Part shown: piece after piece, positions 7,842 through 15,464 of the stretch | Layout of the letters: each line of letters opens with the position of its first letter | Position numbering within the stretch: the stretch's first letter is position 1 | From: Fimousia sp036311565 | Lineage (GTDB): Bacteria > Bacillota > Clostridia > Lachnospirales > Lachnospiraceae | Assembly (NCBI GenBank): GCA_036311565.1 | Contig: JAXJPR010000019.1 | Span: 1-37,560, forward strand | DNA: 37,560 bases | Direction of reading: 5' to 3' | Program-made: the position numbers and the translations under genes | Notes under the pieces: model-generated | Database searches by the model: none | What the model was told of the DNA's origin: nothing | What the model saw: only the letters and a program-made list of their open reading frames with translations

Positions 7842-9071
7842 ATGAGTGAGAATGTTTACGATATTTTAGAAGAGCGTGGGTTTATTGCCCAGACAACCCA
7901 TGAAGAATTAAGAGAGTTGCTGGGAAAAGAAAAAGTTACATTTTACATTGGGTTTGATGCTACGGCAGACAGCTTGACAGCCGGTCACTTTTTAACAATT
8001 ATGGCAATGATGCATATGCAGAAAGCGGGACATCGTCCAATTGCATTATTAGGCGGTGGAACAACTATGATCGGGGATCCAAGTGGCAAATCTGATATGA
8101 GAAATATGCTGACAAAAGAAACCATTGAACATAACGCAAAACGTTTTCAGGAACAGTTATCAAGATTTATTTCATTTGAAGATGGTGGTGCGATTTTAGA
8201 TAATAATGCAAACTGGTTACTGGATTTAAATTATGTAGAATTTTTACGTGAAGTAGGGGTACATTTTTCTGTAAATAAGATGTTGACAGCAGAATGCTAT
8301 AAACAGCGTATGGAACGTGGATTGACATTTTTTGAATTTAACTATATGCTGATGCAGGGATATGATTTCTTAAAATTGAACCAGAAATATGATTGTGTAT
8401 TAGAAATGGGAGGCAATGATCAGTGGTCTAATATTCTGGCAGGTGCAGATCTAATTCGTAGAAAAGAAAAAAAACCAGCATATGGTCTGACATTGACTCT
8501 TCTTACGACCAGCGATGGGAAAAAGATGGGTAAAACAGTAAAAGGTGCAGTATGGTTAGATCCAGAAAAGACTTCTCCATATGAATTCTATCAGTACTGG
8601 AGAAATATCGAAGATTCTAAAGTGGAACAATGTTTAGGACTTCTTACCTTCCTTCCAATGGATGAAGTACGTAGATTAGGTGCGTTAGAAGGTGCCGAAA
8701 TCAATAAAGCAAAAGAAGTTCTGGCTTATGAAGTAACAAAAATTGTTCATGGTGAAGAAGAAGCCGCAAAAGCACAGAAAGCAGCAAGAGAAGTATTTGC
8801 AAAAGGCGGTGTCAGTGATGATATGCCTACAAAAACTTATCCAGCTGCAGAATTGGAAGAAGGAAAAGACATCATTACTTTATTAGTAGATGCAAAATTA
8901 TGTGGAACACGTTCTGATGCAAGACGTATGGTACAGCAGGGCGGTGTATCTGTAAATGGCGAGAAAGTTACTGACTTTAAAAAAGTATTCACATTTGCTG
9001 ATTTTGATGAAAATGGTGTATTATTATTGAAAAAAGGGAAAAAAGGATACTGTCAGGTAAAAGCAGATTAA
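7842..9071 (+). CDS. tyrS: Tyrosyl-tRNA synthetase
   Basis: A 409-residue class Ic synthetase that charges tRNA-Tyr. The HIGH-type signature is AGHF at residues 47-50, and the KMSKS loop is KMGKT at 228-232. GGNDQWSNI and YDFLKL mark the tyrosine-binding core, and an S4 RNA-binding domain occupies about 345-405 (GTRSDARRMVQQGGVSVNG). AAGAAAGGAAA precedes the ATG. Only 38 bases separate it from the DUF711 gene, so there is no room for a T-box leader; it is probably cotranscribed with the upstream pair. Its stop overlaps that of a convergent small gene by 4 bases. Confidence 0.97.
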   Translation: MSENVYDILEERGFIAQTTHEELRELLGKEKVTFYIGFDATADSLTAGHFLTIMAMMHMQKAGHRPIALLGGGTTMIGDPSGKSDMRNMLTKETIEHNAKRFQEQLSRFISFEDGGAILDNNANWLLDLNYVEFLREVGVHFSVNKMLTAECYKQRMERGLTFFEFNYMLMQGYDFLKLNQKYDCVLEMGGNDQWSNILAGADLIRRKEKKPAYGLTLTLLTTSDGKKMGKTVKGAVWLDPEKTSPYEFYQYWRNIEDSKVEQCLGLLTFLPMDEVRRLGALEGAEINKAKEVLAYEVTKIVHGEEEAAKAQKAAREVFAKGGVSDDMPTKTYPAAELEEGKDIITLLVDAKLCGTRSDARRMVQQGGVSVNGEKVTDFKKVFTFADFDENGVLLLKKGKKGYCQVKAD

Positions 9072-9325
9072 TCGTTACTGATAGTCAGTTCTTTTAAGGA
9101 AGGAATGTATTCTGTAATACAACGCAAAAAAGTTCCTTCTTCATCAAAAGAAAAAGTTTCTGTAATAAAATCAGAATGCCCGGTATAGGCAGCTGCCTGT
9201 GCCAGGGCATTTTTTTCACTTTCTGAAGTATATAGATGTTGTGCAGCGATGATACCAAAAAAGATAATCGCCGAAAAGAGAATGCGAAGTTTGAGACCAT
9301 CCATATAATGAAATTCTGAATTCAT
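9068..9325 (-). CDS. Small single-pass membrane protein, unknown
   Basis: An 85-residue reading frame with a hydrophobic segment at about 14-29 (ILFSAIIFFGIIAAQH) after a short basic N-terminus, then a charged, probably extracytoplasmic tail ending in a predicted beta-rich stretch (FSFDEEGTFLRCITEYIPS). I do not recognise a family. It lies convergent to tyrS with a 4-base stop overlap. A TATAAT box on the minus strand and AAGG ahead of the ATG support expression, as does isolation by the strong terminator at 9373-9432. An alternative ATG at 9304 would remove seven residues. Confidence 0.6.
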   Translation of the reverse strand: MNSEFHYMDGLKLRILFSAIIFFGIIAAQHLYTSESEKNALAQAAAYTGHSDFITETFSFDEEGTFLRCITEYIPSLKELTISND

Positions 9326-9343
9326 AAAAAAACCTTTTTTTCT

Positions 9344-9349
9344 ATTATA
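9344..9349 (-). promoter_or_regulatory. -10 box of the small membrane protein gene
   Basis: The minus strand has a perfect TATAAT (9349-9344), 19 bases before the ATG at 9325. No convincing -35 is present, but the upstream terminator implies a separate promoter here. Confidence 0.4.
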
Positions 9350-9372
9350 TGCATAGCAGAGAAGTTCATAAC

Positions 9373-9432
9373 AAAAAATCCATCTAGATCATACATATTA
9401 TAAAGTATGTAAATGATCAGATGGATTTTTTT
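9373..9432 (-). terminator. Terminator of the decarboxylase operon
   Basis: AAATCCATCT pairs with AGATGGATTT at the base, extended inwards by GATCAT/ATGATC and ACATA/TATGT with small bulges. On the minus strand the stem ends in GGATTTTTTG. A run of seven T on the other side would also let it act on plus-strand readthrough. Confidence 0.85.
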
Positions 9433-9439
9433 GTTTCTA

Positions 9440-10843
9440 TTAAACTGGATAAGTACCGTCCTTTTTACTTCCTAATGCAGGATCTATTTTTGTTTTCTGA
9501 GCGGAACGGTATTTGAAGAATTCCTCTGCAACTTGAGGAAATAAAGCATAGGACAATACATCTTCATCCTGTTCAGACCAATGCTCTACTTCTTTTCTTA
9601 AACGATCCAATTCCGGTTCAATACAATCTGCAGGACGACAGGTGATTGGCTCTTCATCGCCAATGACCTTTTTCTTTATATCTTCATTAAATGGATTGAT
9701 GGTCGCTCCATATTTGCCACATAAAATATCTTTGGTTTCTTTTGTAGCCATTTTATAACGTTCGCCCATTAGGACATTAAAAACAGCCTGTGTACCTACA
9801 ATCTGGGAAGAAGGAGTAACCAAAGGTGGTTCTCCAAGGTCTTTACGAACCCGAGGAACCTCTTTCAGTACTTCGTAGAATTTATCTTCTGCGCCTTGTT
9901 CTTTTAATTGAGAAGTCAAGTTAGACAACATACCACCTGGTACCTGATAAAGCAATGTCTGAATATCTACTCCCATATTTTTTGGATTTAATAATCCTGT
10001 TTCTAATGCCTTATCGCGAATTGGACGGAAGTAATCAGCAATTTCTGCAAGCATATGCTGGTCTAATCCTGTATCGTAAGGGGTTCCCTTAAAAGTTTCT
10101 ACCATCACTTCTGTGGCAGGCTGACTGGTACCCATGGCAAATGGAGAAATTGCAGTATCAATAATATCAACGCCGGCTTCTACAGCCTTTAAATAAGTCA
10201 TAGAAGCAACACCAGAAGTGTAGTGGGTATGAAGTTCGATTGGAAGGTCTACGGTCTCTTTTAAAGCAGAAACAAGTTCAGAAGCCTTGTATGGAACTAA
10301 TAGTCCGGCCATATCTTTGATGCATATGGAATCAGCGCCCATATCCTCGATGCGTTTTGCAACATCTTTCCAGTAGTCTAAGGTATAGGCTTCGCCAAGA
10401 GTAAAAGATAATGCAACCTGAGCATGTGCGTTTTCTTTATTTGCAGCAGTTACAGCAGTCTGAAGATTTCTTAAATCATTTAAGCAGTCAAAAATACGAA
10501 TAATATCAATTCCATTAGCTGCAGATTTCTGTACAAAATATTCTACGACATCATCAGCGTATGGGCGATATCCTAAAATATTCTGACCACGGAATAGCAT
10601 CTGTAATTTTGTATTTTTAAATCCATCACGAAACTTACGAAGACGTTCCCAGGGATCTTCTTTTAAAAAACGCAGACAGGCATCAAAAGTAGCACCACCC
10701 CAGCATTCTACTGCATGATACCCAACCTGGTCCATTCTATCAATGATAGGAAGCATTTCTTCTGTGGACATTCTGGTAGCAATCAAAGACTGCTGTGCAT
10801 CACGAAGAATGGTTTCCGTAATTTTAATTGGTTTTTTCATCAT
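9440..10843 (-). CDS. Oxaloacetate decarboxylase alpha / PycB-type carboxyltransferase
   Basis: A 467-residue 5S-type carboxyltransferase that moves CO2 between an oxo-acid (oxaloacetate/pyruvate) and biotin. The HMGL-like TIM barrel has Asp15 in LRDAQQS, the lysine expected to be carbamylated, Lys176, in IKDMAG, and the metal ligands His205 and His207 in LHTHYTSG. The PYC/OADA domain follows at about 300-460. The usual C-terminal biotinyl domain is absent; the biotin carrier is a separate gene upstream in the operon. AAGGAGG precedes two adjacent ATGs, and the second (10840) has better spacing. It is last in the five-gene operon. Substrate is inferred from family; pyruvate or oxaloacetate both fit. 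Confidence 0.92.
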   Translation of the reverse strand: MMKKPIKITETILRDAQQSLIATRMSTEEMLPIIDRMDQVGYHAVECWGGATFDACLRFLKEDPWERLRKFRDGFKNTKLQMLFRGQNILGYRPYADDVVEYFVQKSAANGIDIIRIFDCLNDLRNLQTAVTAANKENAHAQVALSFTLGEAYTLDYWKDVAKRIEDMGADSICIKDMAGLLVPYKASELVSALKETVDLPIELHTHYTSGVASMTYLKAVEAGVDIIDTAISPFAMGTSQPATEVMVETFKGTPYDTGLDQHMLAEIADYFRPIRDKALETGLLNPKNMGVDIQTLLYQVPGGMLSNLTSQLKEQGAEDKFYEVLKEVPRVRKDLGEPPLVTPSSQIVGTQAVFNVLMGERYKMATKETKDILCGKYGATINPFNEDIKKKVIGDEEPITCRPADCIEPELDRLRKEVEHWSEQDEDVLSYALFPQVAEEFFKYRSAQKTKIDPALGSKKDGTYPV

Positions 10844-10857
10844 ATCTCCTCCTTGTA

Positions 10858-11982
10858 TTAAACTCCGAAAATAGCCATAAAGACACCGGCTGCAACAGCA
10901 GTACCAATAACGCCGGCTACATTTGGTCCCATTGCATGCATGAGCAGAAAGTTGGTAGGATCAGAGTCGGCACCGACTTTTTGCGATACACGGGCAGCCA
11001 TAGGAACAGCGGATACACCTGCAGATCCTATTAATGGATTTACTTTTCCACCAGTTACTTTGCACATGAGTTTTCCGAATATAACACCAGTAGCGGTACC
11101 AAATGCAAAGGCGATGAGGCCTAGTATTACGATTTTAATCGTTGTAACATTTAAAAATGCTTCTGCACTTGTGGTCGCCCCTACGCTAGTACCAAGAAGG
11201 ATAACGACAATGTACATCAAAGTATTCGAAGCCGTATCCGTAAGCTGTCTTACAACACCGCTCTCTTTGAATAAATTTCCAAGCATTAGCATTCCTACTA
11301 ATGGAGTTGTAGAAGGAAGTAAAAGACATACAATAATGGTAACAATAATTGGGAAAAGGATTCGTTCCAGTTTCGAAACTGGACGAAGCTGTTCCATCTT
11401 TATTTTACGTTCATCTTCCGTAGTTAAGAGTCTCATAATTGGAGGCTGAATAATTGGTACCAGTGACATATAAGAGTAAGCAGCAACAGCAATCGGTCCC
11501 ATTAAATCTGTCTGGTGCAGTTTTCCTGCCAGATAAATAGAAGTTGGTCCGTCAGCTCCACCAATGATGGAAATAGCGGCAGCGGCAGCATTATCAAATC
11601 CCAACAACATAGCGCCGATATATGCAGCAAAGATACCAAACTGTGCTGCAGCACCCAGAAGAAAACTTGCAGGATTGGCAATGAGAGGACCAAAGTCGGT
11701 CATGGCACCTACCCCTAGGAAGATAAGGGAAGGAAGAATGCTCCATTCATCTAATAAGAAAAAATAATGAAGAAGTCCTCCTTCAGCCATAATATCAGGA
11801 TAAATGTTTACTAATAGCATGCCGAAAGAAATTGGAACTAAAAGAAGGGGTTCGTATTCCTTTCGAATTGCTAAATAAAGGAAAATACAGGAAACACCAA
11901 TCATGGCGTAATTTCCAACAGTTAGATTGAAAAAAGCAGTCTGATGAACCAGATTTCCAAAAACCTCTATAATATAATCCAT
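10858..11982 (-). CDS. oadB: Na+-translocating decarboxylase beta subunit
   Basis: A 374-residue polytopic membrane protein, about nine hydrophobic helices, that decarboxylates carboxybiotin and couples this to Na+ export. The family hallmark GGADGPTSIY lies in the central region, followed by YSYMSLVPIIQPPI, and the C-terminal half has SAGVSAVPMAARV and NFLLMHAMGPNVAG. These stretches form the Na+ path in OadB/GcdB/MmdB proteins. The subunit is shared by oxaloacetate, glutaconyl-CoA and methylmalonyl-CoA decarboxylases, so it does not fix the substrate. GGAGGGATAT precedes the ATG, with 18 bases to the biotin carrier gene. Confidence 0.95.
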   Translation of the reverse strand: MDYIIEVFGNLVHQTAFFNLTVGNYAMIGVSCIFLYLAIRKEYEPLLLVPISFGMLLVNIYPDIMAEGGLLHYFFLLDEWSILPSLIFLGVGAMTDFGPLIANPASFLLGAAAQFGIFAAYIGAMLLGFDNAAAAAISIIGGADGPTSIYLAGKLHQTDLMGPIAVAAYSYMSLVPIIQPPIMRLLTTEDERKIKMEQLRPVSKLERILFPIIVTIIVCLLLPSTTPLVGMLMLGNLFKESGVVRQLTDTASNTLMYIVVILLGTSVGATTSAEAFLNVTTIKIVILGLIAFAFGTATGVIFGKLMCKVTGGKVNPLIGSAGVSAVPMAARVSQKVGADSDPTNFLLMHAMGPNVAGVIGTAVAAGVFMAIFGV

Positions 11983-12000
11983 AATATATCCCTCCGGCTG

Positions 12001-12351
12001 TTAGTTTAAGGTAGCCAGAACGTCACCAGATTCTACCATATCACCCACTGCAACGTCGATGCTTGCAACTATGCCATCTTCTGGAGCAGTTACACCAATT
12101 TCCATTTTCATTGCTTCAATAATAATTACAGGTTCGCCTTTTTTCACTGCCTGACCAGGCTGCGTAGGAATCTGGAATACTTTTCCGGCAGCGCCAGTCT
12201 GAACTTCAATGCTTCCGACAGCAGCAGGTTTAGCTGGTGCAGGTTTATTTGGAACAGATGAGGTAGGAGCGGATGAAGCAGCACCTGTTTTTTCTTCTAC
12301 GGTAACGTCATAAGCAGTTCCGTTTACAGTAATTGTGTATTGTTTTATCAT
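12001..12351 (-). CDS. Biotin carboxyl carrier protein of the decarboxylase
   Basis: A 116-residue carrier. Residues 1-20 form a short conserved beta N-terminus (KQYTITVNGTAYDVTVEE). A flexible Ala/Pro-rich linker runs from about 21 to 45, and the biotinyl domain from 46 to 116. Lys82 in EAMKMEI is the biotinylation site. It shuttles carboxyl groups from the soluble carboxyltransferases to the membrane beta subunit, as the 1.3S or gamma subunit does in transcarboxylase and methylmalonyl-CoA decarboxylase. AGGAGG lies upstream of the ATG. One carrier serving two carboxyltransferase genes is the notable feature of this operon. Confidence 0.93.
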   Translation of the reverse strand: MIKQYTITVNGTAYDVTVEEKTGAASSAPTSSVPNKPAPAKPAAVGSIEVQTGAAGKVFQIPTQPGQAVKKGEPVIIIEAMKMEIGVTAPEDGIVASIDVAVGDMVESGDVLATLN

Positions 12352-12368
12352 ATCAAGATCCTCCTAAA

Positions 12369-12737
12369 TTAACGTTTCTGGGTCCATTTATCAGCGCGGA
12401 CGCGTCTGATGGAGCGGACAATAAAATCATCCTCTGAAATATCTGCGGATGCAGCAATCGCAGCAGTGATGACAGCCACAAGTTCTAAATCATCCATTAC
12501 TGACTGCGCAGGTACGGTGGAAAATACACTTGTCTGATCGACAGGTGGATTTTTTATAGGTCCATCAGTTTGTGGGTTCTTTTTAACTATAGCCTGTTGA
12601 ATCTTTGGGATGAATGCAAAAAGGGAAATAATTAAACTGATAAAAATTAAAATCACAAATACAGTTCCCATTCCCAACAGGGTATTTATAAAGGCGGTTT
12701 TAAATATTTCTCCGAGAGATAATAATGGGAAAATCAT
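12369..12737 (-). CDS. OadG/MmdD-like anchor subunit
   Basis: A 122-residue protein with one transmembrane helix at about 20-44 (LLGMGTVFVILIFISLIISL), a Pro/Asn-rich linker at 50-75 and a C-terminal helical tail (DDLELVAVITAAIAA ... IRRVRADKW). This layout is that of the gamma/delta subunit that ties the carboxyltransferase to the beta pump. Sequence similarity in this family is low, so the call rests on architecture and position: between the carboxyltransferase (15-base gap) and the biotin carrier (17-base gap). The SIRRVRADKW tail recurs in OadG-type proteins. Confidence 0.85.
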   Translation of the reverse strand: MIFPLLSLGEIFKTAFINTLLGMGTVFVILIFISLIISLFAFIPKIQQAIVKKNPQTDGPIKNPPVDQTSVFSTVPAQSVMDDLELVAVITAAIAASADISEDDFIVRSIRRVRADKWTQKR

Positions 12738-12752
12738 AGAATCGCCGCCTTT

Positions 12753-14171
12753 CTATATACTAGTATGCTTTTTGAAAAGTTTATCCTCTTGCTTGGTCGC
12801 AAGCATTTCAAAAGCACTGATTAAATATTTTCTTGTTTGTTCAGGTGTAATTATGGCATCTGCGTATCCACGTGAAGCAGCAAAAATGGCACTATTCTGC
12901 AATGCATCGTATTCTTTTGCTTTTTCTTTGATAACAGAAGCAGATTCTCCTTCATATAAAATACGTGCAGCCTGTATACTGTCCATTGGACCAATTTTTG
13001 CATGTTCCCATGTATATAAAAGATCTGCTCCTAAAGACTTACTTCCCATAATTGTTCCTGCAGACCCCATAGCATAATCCATAACTACAGTTACTTTTGG
13101 TATAGAAGCAGAAGCATATGCAGAAATCATAGATGCACAGGAATCGCAGAAAGATACTTCTGTTTCGAAAGAACTTTCAAATCCGGTTGTATTACATAAT
13201 GTAAGCAGTGGAATATGGAAGGCATCACAGTATTTAATAAAATCTGCAGCCTTTAACATAGCAGCACTTGTCAGCGTTGTTGTTAATACTTCTTCCTGTG
13301 AGAGACTGCGGTTTGCAACGCATCCAATACAGATCCCGTTTAAACGGATAAAACCAGTTGTAATTTCTTTTGCATAATGTTCTTTTACCTCAATAAAATG
13401 ATAATTATCTCCCAATATTGAAAGGACTTGCGCCGTGTCCTTGGATACATCTGAAATGCCATCACATAAACGGTTCAATTCATCACCGCATTCATCTGTT
13501 ATAATATCAAAGCGGTTATTGGATGGGAGAATTTCCAGAAGTTTTAGTACTTTAGAATAAATTTCTTCTTCGGTACCGCAAAAATCAACATTTTTTGTAT
13601 GATGTGATCTCCAGTCAGCACCTGCAGTATTACATTTGCCACGGCTGTTTCCGGGAATGGTATCTGGTGACTGCAGAAATAAGCTTCCCTTTTTCGCTTC
13701 TACAAATGTGAAATCAGATAGGGATGGAATCATGGATACACCTCCTCCGCAATTTCCCATAATTAAAGTGAATTGTGGAATAATTCCAGAAGCCATGACT
13801 TGTTTCTGGTAAATGGAACCAAGTCCATGAAGTGCATCGTGGCCTTCTAAAAGGCGTAGACCAGAACAATCAATGATACCTATGATTGGTGCTCCCATTT
13901 TCATAGCCATGTCGTATAACTGAGTGATTTTTTTGCTGTGCATTTCTCCAATGGCACCGCCTGATACGGATGAATCCTGGCTATAAATATAGACCAGACG
14001 TCCATTTGCAAGACCATATCCGGCAATAACCCCATCTGCCAGAGTTTTTTCTTTATTAAGATAGGAAACATTAGCGCGTGCTTTTATCGCTGCACCTAAT
14101 TCAACAAAGCTGCCGTTATCCAATAAAGAGAGGATTCTTGCCAAAGCAGAATTTTTTGCTAAGTTATTCAT
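12753..14171 (-). CDS. Acyl-CoA-type carboxyltransferase (MmdA/12S-like)
   Basis: A 472-residue crotonase-fold carboxyltransferase with N- and C-terminal halves like the 12S transcarboxylase subunit, MmdA and propionyl-CoA carboxylase beta. Visible landmarks are GVIAGYGLANGRLVYIYSQD, IPQFTLIMGNCGGGV, SLSDFTFVEAKKGSLF in the first half and TGFESS, IPKVTVVMDYAMGSAG, LLYTWEHAKIG in the second. The glycine-rich loop normally reading GGAR is SGLR here, and GGAY is GSAG, so it is a divergent member and the acyl-CoA substrate is uncertain. It is also 30-40 residues shorter than classical members. The start is the ATG at 14171, which follows AGGAGG; the longer frame from 14207 has no such site. First gene of the operon. 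Confidence 0.85.
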   Translation of the reverse strand: MNNLAKNSALARILSLLDNGSFVELGAAIKARANVSYLNKEKTLADGVIAGYGLANGRLVYIYSQDSSVSGGAIGEMHSKKITQLYDMAMKMGAPIIGIIDCSGLRLLEGHDALHGLGSIYQKQVMASGIIPQFTLIMGNCGGGVSMIPSLSDFTFVEAKKGSLFLQSPDTIPGNSRGKCNTAGADWRSHHTKNVDFCGTEEEIYSKVLKLLEILPSNNRFDIITDECGDELNRLCDGISDVSKDTAQVLSILGDNYHFIEVKEHYAKEITTGFIRLNGICIGCVANRSLSQEEVLTTTLTSAAMLKAADFIKYCDAFHIPLLTLCNTTGFESSFETEVSFCDSCASMISAYASASIPKVTVVMDYAMGSAGTIMGSKSLGADLLYTWEHAKIGPMDSIQAARILYEGESASVIKEKAKEYDALQNSAIFAASRGYADAIITPEQTRKYLISAFEMLATKQEDKLFKKHTSI

Positions 14172-14207
14172 ATTTGTCCTCCTGTGAAAAAAATTTCTAC
14201 AATCCAT

Positions 14208-14237
14208 ATTTTACTATATTTTTATGTAGGTATTCAA
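14208..14237 (-). promoter_or_regulatory. Candidate promoter of the decarboxylase operon
   Basis: On the minus strand TTGAAT (14237-14232) and TAAAAT (14213-14208) are spaced by 18 bp, about 37 bases before the carboxyltransferase ATG. One arm of a 9-bp inverted repeat lies within the spacer. Confidence 0.5.
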
Positions 14238-14263
14238 GATTAATTACCCAAACAACCTACATA
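14223..14263. repeat. 9-bp inverted repeat, putative operator
   Basis: TATGTAGGT (14223-14231) and ACCTACATA (14255-14263) are exact reverse complements separated by 23 bases. One arm sits between the -35 and -10 boxes of the decarboxylase promoter and the other just upstream of the -35, about three helical turns apart centre to centre. It does not match the CIRCE, BirA, Rex or CcpA consensus known to me. Confidence 0.6.
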
Positions 14264-14322
14264 GAAGCACCAATATAAAATTCTTTTAGATGAGAAGAAT
14301 TGAAAAAAAATAAAAAATATGC

Positions 14323-14350
14323 TTGACAAAAAGAAATAAAGTGCTAATAT
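14323..14350 (+). promoter_or_regulatory. Promoter of the hrcA-grpE-dnaK-dnaJ operon
   Basis: A perfect TTGACA (14323-14328) is followed after 16 bp by TAATAT (14345-14350). The CIRCE operator begins 13 bases downstream, around the expected transcription start. Confidence 0.85.
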
Positions 14351-14363
14351 AAGGATAAAGATG

Positions 14364-14390
14364 TTAGCACTCGAAAAGGTTGAGTGCTAA
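14364..14390. promoter_or_regulatory. CIRCE operator (HrcA binding site)
   Basis: TTAGCACTC (14364-14372), nine bases, then GAGTGCTAA (14382-14390): a perfect match to the CIRCE consensus. HrcA binds this inverted repeat and represses the operon; GroEL activity tunes HrcA in known systems. An additional half site GTGCTAA lies at 14341-14347. Confidence 0.97.
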
Positions 14391-14414
14391 TAACGATAAA
14401 GGAAGGAGAATGGG

Positions 14415-15443
14415 ATGGAGTTAAATGAACGCAAAAAGAAAATTTTACATTCAATTATCATGAATTATTTGGAAACCGGTGAACCGGTTGGATCCAGAAC
14501 CATTTCCAAAAGTCCGGATATTCAACTTTCATCAGCGACCATTCGTAATGAAATGGCGGATTTGGAAGAACTAGGATTGATTCTCCAACCTTATACATCA
14601 GCTGGCAGAATTCCATCTGACTTGGGATATCGTTATTATGTGGACCAGCTTATGCAGGAAAAGGAAGCTGAGGAAGAAAGAAAAGAAGCACTGCTTCAAA
14701 AAGTGGACCGAATGGAAATTATGTTAAAACAGGTCGCATCAGTATTAGCATCTAATACAAATTATGCTACCATGGTCACGGCACCACAGTACAAAAATTC
14801 TCATGTGAAATTTGTGCAGCTTTCTCAGGTAGATGAGGAAAGCCTTTTGGCTGTTATCGTAATAGAAGGAAACATTGTTAAGAATCATCTGATTCAGGTT
14901 CCAGAACCATTATTAAACGATGAAGTACTGAAGATGAATGTATTGCTCAATAGCTTTCTTCAGGGACTTTCATTAAGAGATATTAATCTGGAATTAATTG
15001 AAACAATGAAAATCCAGGCAGGAATGCATTCAGATATATTAGATTGTGTACTGGAAGGAATTAGCGATGCAATTAAGGAAGCAGATGAATTAGAGATTTA
15101 TACCAGTGGAGCGACCAATATTTTAAAATATCCAGAGCTTGGTAATCCAGAAATAGCAACAAGGCTGTTAGATACGTTGGTTGAAAAGAAAGCACTGACC
15201 AGACTGGTAGATGAAACTCAGGAGCCAGAAGAAGGTCATACTGGAATTCAAGTATATATTGGTAATGAAATGAAGATGCAGAACATGAAAGACTGCAGTC
15301 TTGTAACCGCAACTTATGAATTAGATGGAGGCGGAACGGGAACCATAGGAATTATTGGTCCGAAACGCATGAATTATCAGAAAGTTGTAAAGACGCTGAA
15401 GAACCTAACTGGTGAGTTAGATGAAATATTTAAAAAGAAGTGA
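14415..15443 (+). CDS. hrcA: Heat-inducible transcription repressor HrcA
   Basis: A 342-residue repressor of class I heat-shock genes. The N-terminal winged helix (about 1-75) contains LNERKKKILHSIIMNYLETG, EPVGSRTISK and the recognition helix LSSATIRNEMADLEELG, then QPYTSAGRIPSDLGYRYYVD, all diagnostic. The C-terminal GAF-like and dimerisation part ends with GTGTIGIIGPKRMNY. GGAAGGAG precedes the ATG at 14415. As first gene of the operon under the CIRCE site it controls its own synthesis. Confidence 0.97.
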   Translation: MELNERKKKILHSIIMNYLETGEPVGSRTISKSPDIQLSSATIRNEMADLEELGLILQPYTSAGRIPSDLGYRYYVDQLMQEKEAEEERKEALLQKVDRMEIMLKQVASVLASNTNYATMVTAPQYKNSHVKFVQLSQVDEESLLAVIVIEGNIVKNHLIQVPEPLLNDEVLKMNVLLNSFLQGLSLRDINLELIETMKIQAGMHSDILDCVLEGISDAIKEADELEIYTSGATNILKYPELGNPEIATRLLDTLVEKKALTRLVDETQEPEEGHTGIQVYIGNEMKMQNMKDCSLVTATYELDGGGTGTIGIIGPKRMNYQKVVKTLKNLTGELDEIFKKK

Positions 15444-15464
15444 TGAAAGAAAGGCGGAGCATCA

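Noticed and set aside
10940..11449. A 169-codon plus-strand open frame opposite oadB
   Set aside because: It is antisense to a clearly conserved membrane subunit, has no ribosome site and shows no family motifs; low stop density opposite a GC-richer gene explains it.
12610..13077. A 155-codon plus-strand open frame opposite the anchor and carboxyltransferase genes
   Set aside because: It spans the boundary of two genuine minus-strand genes and their intergenic ribosome site, so it is a shadow.
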